Below, piece after piece: positions 60,964-64,000 of a stretch of DNA of 64,000 nt (positions are counted from its first letter, which is position 1; every line of letters starts with the position of its first letter). The translations under genes and the position numbers were made by a program. This DNA is from Catelliglobosispora koreensis DSM 44566. Lineage in GTDB: Bacteria; Actinomycetota; Actinomycetes; Mycobacteriales; Micromonosporaceae. Under the pieces are notes generated by a model that worked only from the letters and a program-made list of their open reading frames with translations, was not told the origin of the DNA and ran no database searches. The stretch is taken from the NCBI RefSeq assembly GCF_000379685.1, contig NZ_KB903292.1:1-64000 (forward strand), given 5' to 3'.

Positions 60964-62817
60964 GTGAAGAGACGGACAGTGTTGGGTGCGGCCGCTGTGG
61001 GGCTCGCTGGCGCGGCGGCGATGGGCGCCGAAGCAGTCGCGGCAGGGCACGAGACCGGCACAGGCCTGGCAGCCGGGGACGGGTTAGCCGGCCAAGGGCC
61101 TGCGGGGACAGGGGAAGCGGCGGCGGGGCAGGCGCGGGGAGTGATGGCGTCGGCGTGGGATGAGGTGCCGGCGATTCTGGCGCGGATCGTGCCTCCGACG
61201 TTTGCCGCACGAACGTTTGACATCCGCGATTATGGCGCCGTTGGCAACAACTCCACCGACTGCACGGCCGCTTTTCGTAACGCCATCAACGCTTGCACTG
61301 CCGCGGGCGGTGGCCGGGTGCTGGTGACCAGCGGAACCTACAGGACAGGCAAGATTGAGCTGAAGTCCAACGTGGAGCTGCACGTCACGAGCGGAGCGAC
61401 GATCAGGTTCCGGACCGACACGGGATCGTATCTGCCGCCCGTGTTCACGAGGTGGCAGGGAATTGAGTGCTACAACCATTCCCCGTTCATCTACGCCAAC
61501 GGGCTCACCAACGTCGGCATAACCGGCGCCGGAACCATCGACGGCAACGCTCCCGCGGGAAGCTGGTCCGGCTGGGGCGGCGGCGGTGCCGACTGGACGA
61601 AACTGCAAGACCAGGGTCGCACCAATGTGCCTGTGTCACAACGCGTCTACGGCGCGGGCACGAAACTCAGGCCCAACATGATTGGACTCTACAACTGCAC
61701 CAACGTGCTCATCGACGGTGTGTTCTTGCGCCATCCAGCGATGTGGACACTGCATCCGGTCTACTGCACCAACATTACGGTCCGCAACGTGACGTTCTAT
61801 TCCACGAATTCACAGGGTGATGGGCTCGACTTGGATTCGTGCACGGATGCCTATGTCACCGGTTGCCGGATGGACACCAACGACGATTGCGTCGTCATCA
61901 AGTCGGGCCGGGACACCGACGGCAGGCGGGTGGGGCGCCCGATGCAAAACGTCGTCGTCGAGAACTGCAAGTTCAGCGGGCGCTGGGGCGGGATCACGGT
62001 CGGCTCGGAGATGTCGGGCGGAGCAAGCAAGATTTTCGCTCAGGACTGCCAGAACAACCCGGCTGATTTCCCTGGCCGCTACCCGATCAAGTACCCGCTT
62101 TACGTGAAGACCAACAAGCAGCGTGGCGGCACGATTGACGGAGTACACCTAAGGCGCATTCATGCTCGAAACATTGAGCGAGACGGCCTGCACATCACGA
62201 CGGTCTACAACGGCACGACCAGTGGGTCGTTCATCCCGGTGCTGCGCGACTTCACTTGCGATCAGCTGACAGTCGTCAATGGCCGGTCGGCGGTGTCGTT
62301 TGAGGGGCAATCGGATGTTCGCATCCAGGCAGTTGAGATCAGCAATAGCACGTTCACGGGCATGACCGCCGCCAACGTCATCGAATTCACCGACGTCCAT
62401 TGGATCAACTCGTCCATTAACGGTGTGCCGATTGGCGATCCGCCACCTGCGGGAACGCGATATGAGGCGGAGAACGCGTTTATCGGTCAGGGGGTCGTGG
62501 AATCGAACCACGCGGGCTATAGCGGGACCGGCTTTGTCAACGGCGACAACGTCGTGGGGTCATTCGTCGAATGGACCGTTACCGCTGCGGCTACGGGTTC
62601 GGCGACCGTCCGGATTCGATACGCCAACGGCACGACGGCGAACCGCCCGATGAACGTCAACGGCTTGATAACCGATTTCGCGGGTACCGGGGCCTGGACG
62701 ACTTGGCAGACAAAGACTCTGACGCTGAACCTCACTGCCGGGTCCAATGTGATCCGGGCGACCGCCACGACCAGCAACGGAGGGCCAAACCTGGACTATC
62801 TCGATGTGTCGCAATAG
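60964..62817 (+). CDS. Tat-secreted GH28 family hydrolase with one CBM
   Basis: 617 residues, GTG with a GA-rich site. Twin-arginine signal KRRTVLGAAAVGLAG followed by a Gly/Ala linker. Beta-helix about 75-490, strongly similar to the 54609 protein: FDIRDYGAVGNNSTDC, FTRWQGIECYNHSPFIYA, QGDGLDLDSCTD, D304-T-N-D307-D308-C, and GSEMSGG with Trp again in place of the GHG His. One CBM6/35 module about 498-617. Likely produced by duplication with 54609 and then changed in substrate loops. Confidence 0.88.
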   Translation: MKRRTVLGAAAVGLAGAAAMGAEAVAAGHETGTGLAAGDGLAGQGPAGTGEAAAGQARGVMASAWDEVPAILARIVPPTFAARTFDIRDYGAVGNNSTDCTAAFRNAINACTAAGGGRVLVTSGTYRTGKIELKSNVELHVTSGATIRFRTDTGSYLPPVFTRWQGIECYNHSPFIYANGLTNVGITGAGTIDGNAPAGSWSGWGGGGADWTKLQDQGRTNVPVSQRVYGAGTKLRPNMIGLYNCTNVLIDGVFLRHPAMWTLHPVYCTNITVRNVTFYSTNSQGDGLDLDSCTDAYVTGCRMDTNDDCVVIKSGRDTDGRRVGRPMQNVVVENCKFSGRWGGITVGSEMSGGASKIFAQDCQNNPADFPGRYPIKYPLYVKTNKQRGGTIDGVHLRRIHARNIERDGLHITTVYNGTTSGSFIPVLRDFTCDQLTVVNGRSAVSFEGQSDVRIQAVEISNSTFTGMTAANVIEFTDVHWINSSINGVPIGDPPPAGTRYEAENAFIGQGVVESNHAGYSGTGFVNGDNVVGSFVEWTVTAAATGSATVRIRYANGTTANRPMNVNGLITDFAGTGAWTTWQTKTLTLNLTAGSNVIRATATTSNGGPNLDYLDVSQ

Positions 62818-62912
62818 CTAGTGACTTCCATATTTACATTTCTGGTATTAATGTTAACAGTTGACAGTTAGGCAGTCTGACTAACTGTTAGACATCCGAT
62901 GAAAGGAGTCTC
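62818..62912. promoter_or_regulatory. pqq operon promoter region
   Basis: AT-rich for this genome. TTGACA at 62861-62866 is a -35 candidate; the 21-bp palindrome starts on its last base and would fill the -35/-10 spacer, a classical repressor position. GAAAGGAG follows 4 nt before the pqqA GTG. Confidence 0.5.
62866..62886. promoter_or_regulatory. 21-bp palindromic operator, copy 2
   Basis: Half-sites AGTTAGGCAG and CTGACTAACT around one base, extended by AC...GT to an 8-bp perfect outer arm (ACAGTTAG / CTAACTGT). Same site as 25076-25096 before the PQQ dehydrogenase gene. Confidence 0.65.
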
Positions 62913-63020
62913 GTGAAGAAGAAGGAATGGAAGAAGCCCCAGGTGTCCACGGTGGACTGTCGGCCGGAGGTCACGGCCTATTCTGGTGACCTCGGACGTC
63001 CGCTGACGGTCGCGAAGTAG
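62913..63020 (+). CDS. pqqA: PQQ precursor peptide PqqA
   Basis: 35 residues, GTG start with GAAAGGAG. It carries the Glu-x3-Tyr core (E19-V-T-A-Y23) whose side chains are joined to make PQQ, inside PEVTAYSGD, after a Lys/Trp-rich leader (KKKEWKKPQV) and before an 11-residue tail. Usual PqqA peptides are 22-30 residues, so this one has a longer basic leader. It ends 7 nt before pqqC. The one-Cys leader (VDCRPE) is a small oddity. Confidence 0.85.
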   Translation: MKKKEWKKPQVSTVDCRPEVTAYSGDLGRPLTVAK

Positions 63021-63027
63021 GCTCAGC

Positions 63028-63687
63028 ATGGATGCGCTCAGCCGTGGCGAGTTCACTGATGCCCTTTACGCACAAGGGGCACACTACTGGGACAAGCACC
63101 CCTTCCATCAGCGGCTCGCCGCTGGCGACTGCACGCCCGATGAGGTGCGTGCCTGGGTGGGCAACCGCTGGTACTACCAGTCGAATCTGTCTCAGAAGAA
63201 CGCCGCCATCATCGCGAATTGCCCCTTGCCAGAAGTGCGGCTGCGGTGGGTGGAGCGCATCAAGTTCCAGGACGAGGGCGGGCTGGATGACTGGCTCGTC
63301 CTCGGCCGGGCGGTGGGACTGGGCAGCATGCCCGAACCGCTTCCTGGGGTTCGGTTCGCGGTCGACTCCTACGTGAGGTTCTGCAAGGAGAACCCATGGC
63401 GCATCGCCGCAGCCGCCGCGCTCACGGAGCTGTTCGCCCCGGACGCGATGCGTGACCGGGTTTTGGCTTGGCGCAAGCACTACCCGTGGATCGACGAGAG
63501 TGGCTACGCGTATTTCGAGTCACGGATTCCCGTGGTGCGAAACGATTCTGCCTACACGCTCGGCCTCGTCGCCGATCACTGCGCCACGCGGCAGGACCAG
63601 GAGACGGCTATCGCCGCGCTGCGGTTCAAATGCGACGTCCTCTGGGCGATGCTCGACGCCATCTCGCTAGCGGGACAGCGGCCGTGA
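63028..63687 (+). CDS. pqqC: Pyrroloquinoline-quinone synthase PqqC
   Basis: 219 residues of the TENA/PqqC all-helical fold: YWDKHPFHQRLAAGDCTPDEVRAWVGNRWYYQ (by position about 19-50), a CPLPEVRLRWVERIKFQDEGG segment, LTELFAP, HYPWIDESGYAYFESR and CDVLWAMLDA. It performs the last, eight-electron oxidation and ring closure to PQQ. Direct operon with pqqA upstream and pqqD downstream (GTGA overlap). Length matches the family, about 220-250. Confidence 0.95.
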   Translation: MDALSRGEFTDALYAQGAHYWDKHPFHQRLAAGDCTPDEVRAWVGNRWYYQSNLSQKNAAIIANCPLPEVRLRWVERIKFQDEGGLDDWLVLGRAVGLGSMPEPLPGVRFAVDSYVRFCKENPWRIAAAAALTELFAPDAMRDRVLAWRKHYPWIDESGYAYFESRIPVVRNDSAYTLGLVADHCATRQDQETAIAALRFKCDVLWAMLDAISLAGQRP

Positions 63688-64000
63688 ACGGGCCACGGCT
63701 GCGCGGTGGCGTGCGCTTCGTCTTCGACGAGGCGCGGCAGCAGCACGCGGTGCTCCAGCCCGAAGGGGTGCAGCTGCTTAATGAGGCCGCGGCAGCCGTG
63801 TTGTCCTACTGCGACGGTCAGCACGATGCCGCGGCCATCACGGCGTCGCTCGGCGATTCGTTCGACGGCGTCACTCCTGCCGACGTCGAGGCGGCGCTGG
63901 ATTCACTGAGTGGCCTAGGCATCCTGACCGCTGGCGAGCACCTCGTGGGCAGCGGGCACCTTGCTGGCGGTCGCCACACGTCGTCGGGCCGCGAAACCCA
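63684..64000 (+). CDS. pqqD: PqqD peptide chaperone (3' end off window)
   Basis: GTG start overlapping the pqqC stop by 4 nt. The open frame runs to the right edge (105 residues visible). PRLRGGVRFVFDEARQQHAVLQPEGVQLLNEAAAAVLSYCDG and ADVEAALDSLSGLGIL (both by position within 4-82) match PqqD, which holds PqqA for the radical-SAM enzyme PqqE. PqqD normally ends near residue 90; the frame stays open past a Gly/Ser/His stretch, so a longer tail or a fusion to PqqE is possible. Confidence 0.85.
   Translation, partial: MNGPRLRGGVRFVFDEARQQHAVLQPEGVQLLNEAAAAVLSYCDGQHDAAAITASLGDSFDGVTPADVEAALDSLSGLGILTAGEHLVGSGHLAGGRHTSSGRET

Noticed and set aside
62913-64000. Mycofactocin or another RiPP cluster instead of PQQ
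   Set aside because: The Glu-x3-Tyr peptide followed by a clear PqqC identifies PQQ; mycofactocin clusters have no PqqC and a different precursor end.

Overview
The window is high-GC actinomycete DNA. GTG starts, purine-rich ribosome-binding sites, many twin-arginine and Sec-secreted enzymes, LuxR/LAL and CU044_5270-type genes all point to Actinobacteria. Pseudonocardiales is my best guess at order level, not a firm call. I saw no rRNA, tRNA, CRISPR array, insertion sequence or phage gene.

Layout. (1) Positions 1-6.6 kb form a patchy accessory stretch: the 5' part of a secreted propeller-type protein, a small membrane protein, an orphan HflX N-domain protein, a TPR protein, and several small single-domain proteins that look like toxin-immunity proteins (barstar-like and Imm-like). 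Three 32-33 codon GTG mini-ORFs with related peptides lie around the TPR gene. (2) 6.6-14.2 kb holds signalling and envelope genes: two sigma-factor/CU044_5270 pairs on opposite strands around a secreted protease inhibitor, a membrane HTH protein, a polytopic membrane protein and small secreted proteins. (3) 14.2-34.8 kb contains an S15 peptidase, a LAL regulator next to an M4 metalloprotease, a sigma factor fused to an extracellular CAP domain, an ATP-dependent DNA ligase, a phosphoesterase, a modular PQQ-type sugar dehydrogenase, a GH43 enzyme, an MMPL transporter, a CGNR regulator with a divergent MFS exporter, and a TIR/PH membrane protein. (4) 35.0-62.8 kb is a pectin / rhamnogalacturonan utilisation locus. 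It has an AraFGH-like pentose importer, two CUT1 oligosaccharide importers, L-rhamnose mutarotase, L-fuconate dehydratase, a FadR-like regulator, and secreted GH105, GH29-like, three GH28, a lyase-like protein and GH27. (5) 62.9 kb to the right edge starts a PQQ biosynthesis operon (pqqA, pqqC, pqqD).

How the genes fit together. Eight secreted proteins carry 15 related CBM6/35-type modules that would hold them on plant cell-wall polysaccharide. The glycosidases would release galacturonate, rhamnose, arabinose, galactose and fucose for the three importers. The PQQ dehydrogenase carries the same binding modules and the active-site signature of soluble aldose dehydrogenases. Its gene and the pqq operon, 37.8 kb apart, share one 21-bp palindrome just upstream. 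I read this as one regulon coupling cofactor synthesis to a wall-bound sugar oxidase. The neighbouring L-fuconate dehydratase suggests L-fucose, or a related sugar, as a substrate. A second palindrome (15 bp, two identical copies plus a shorter relative) links the importers and the FadR-like gene.
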